From Rhodospirillaceae bacterium (GTDB lineage: Bacteria; Pseudomonadota; Alphaproteobacteria; Rhodospirillales; Rhodospirillaceae): a stretch of 5,795 bases of DNA. The stretch spans positions 1 to 5,795 of the forward strand of contig JAFGWD010000320.1 in the NCBI GenBank assembly GCA_016937315.1. Reading direction: 5' to 3'. Of the stretch, positions 5,708 to 5,795 are shown piece after piece. The notes under the pieces are model-generated. The model saw only the letters and a program-made list of their open reading frames with translations, made no database searches and was not told the DNA's origin. How positions within the stretch are numbered: position 1 is the stretch's first letter; each line of letters begins with the position of its first letter. Made by a program: the position numbers and the translations under genes.

Positions 5708-5795
5708 TAGGACGTAAACTCATAAATCCCGCCGGTTGCGCCGGAGCGATAACGCCAGATCGCTCCTTGTCTTCCTTTTCGCTCAGCGCCTTGGC
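5700..5795 (-). CDS. C-terminal fragment of an unidentified ORF reading out of the putative element
   Basis: The minus-strand frame entering from the right edge is open for 31 residues to TAG at 5702-5700. It starts AKALSEKEDKERSGVIAPAQ and ends PAGFMSLRPSG. The first part is charged and could end a helix. The GFMSLRP is encoded by the direct repeat, in the same frame as the end of hipA. It may be the end of a transposase or of another gene that runs into the repeat; the family is not recognised. No start is visible and the frame may be chance. Confidence 0.3.
   Translation of the reverse strand, partial: AKALSEKEDKERSGVIAPAQPAGFMSLRPSG
5708..5731. repeat. Direct repeat right of hipBA
   Basis: TAG-GA-CGTAAACTCATAAATCCCG, the partner of 3848-3871 (23/24 identical, same orientation), again preceded by a pyrimidine. 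No inverted copy was found in the window. It forms the outer edge of the putative mobile element that runs off the right end. Confidence 0.8.
5711..5795. mobile_element. Probable end of an insertion sequence (IS5-like?), cut by the window edge
   Basis: A sharp-edged sequence starts after CTAG at 5707-5710 with GACGTAAACTCATAAATCCC, the same terminal string found abutting TTAG at 3847-3850. A YTAG target and an end of this type resemble IS5-group elements of alphaproteobacteria, which duplicate a short TNA-like target. No transposase is visible and the opposite end is outside the window, so family assignment rests on memory of such ends and is weak. The element would extend rightwards. Confidence 0.45.
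5743..5766. other. Perfect hairpin near the mobile-element end
   Basis: GGAGCGAT (5743-5750 region) and ATCGCTCC (5759-5766) form an 8-bp perfect stem with an 8-nt loop, followed on the + strand by TTGTCTTCCTTTT. For rightward transcription this looks like a weak intrinsic terminator. Near an element end such a hairpin could shield a transposase gene from read-through. Confidence 0.45.

Noticed and set aside
3848..5731. The two 24-bp repeats as part of a CRISPR array or toxIN-like repeat
   Set aside because: Only two copies, 1860 bp apart, with whole genes between them and no spacer pattern.

Overview
The window holds two unrelated blocks. Positions 1-3493 are the end of a flagellar hook operon on the + strand: the 3' part of fliK (hook-length control), flgD (hook cap) and flgE (hook protein), each with a clear Shine-Dalgarno sequence where it can be seen. 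Positions 3831-5469 are a minus-strand hipB-hipA toxin-antitoxin pair: an XRE-type antitoxin/repressor followed by a HipA-family Ser/Thr kinase toxin. The fliK-flgD-flgE order, moderately high GC and protein style suggest an alphaproteobacterium, perhaps of the Rhodospirillales type. This is an inference from gene order and feel, not a database result.

Layout: fliK C-terminal domain (1-452), flgD (471-1211), flgE (1280-3493), two stacked GC-rich hairpins ending the operon (3514-3590), and a roughly 240-bp stretch without a convincing gene (3591-3830). Then come hipA (3831-5120) and hipB (5110-5469), read leftward and overlapping by 11 bp. A control region follows with three copies of a GGCATCTTAAGATACC-like palindrome (5483-5578), then about 130 bp without a gene. 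The window closes on what looks like one end of a mobile element (5708-5795), running off the right edge.

How it works together: FlgD caps the growing hook, FlgE subunits polymerise under it, and FliK measures length and triggers the export switch. The FlgE here is large (737 aa) and carries a tandem duplication of a domain of about 90 residues in its variable middle. The hipBA block is a separate acquisition next to the operon end. It is bracketed by a 24-bp direct repeat (23/24 identical) at 3848-3871 and 5708-5731. The left repeat copy lies inside the 3' end of hipA and encodes the last residues of the toxin. The right copy begins the putative mobile element and is read in the same frame by a minus-strand ORF.

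Nothing here is a clearly new system. The points most worth a second look are the repeat-bracketed hipBA islet with its element-derived toxin tail, the three-operator control region, and the duplicated domain with a Cys pair in the hook protein.
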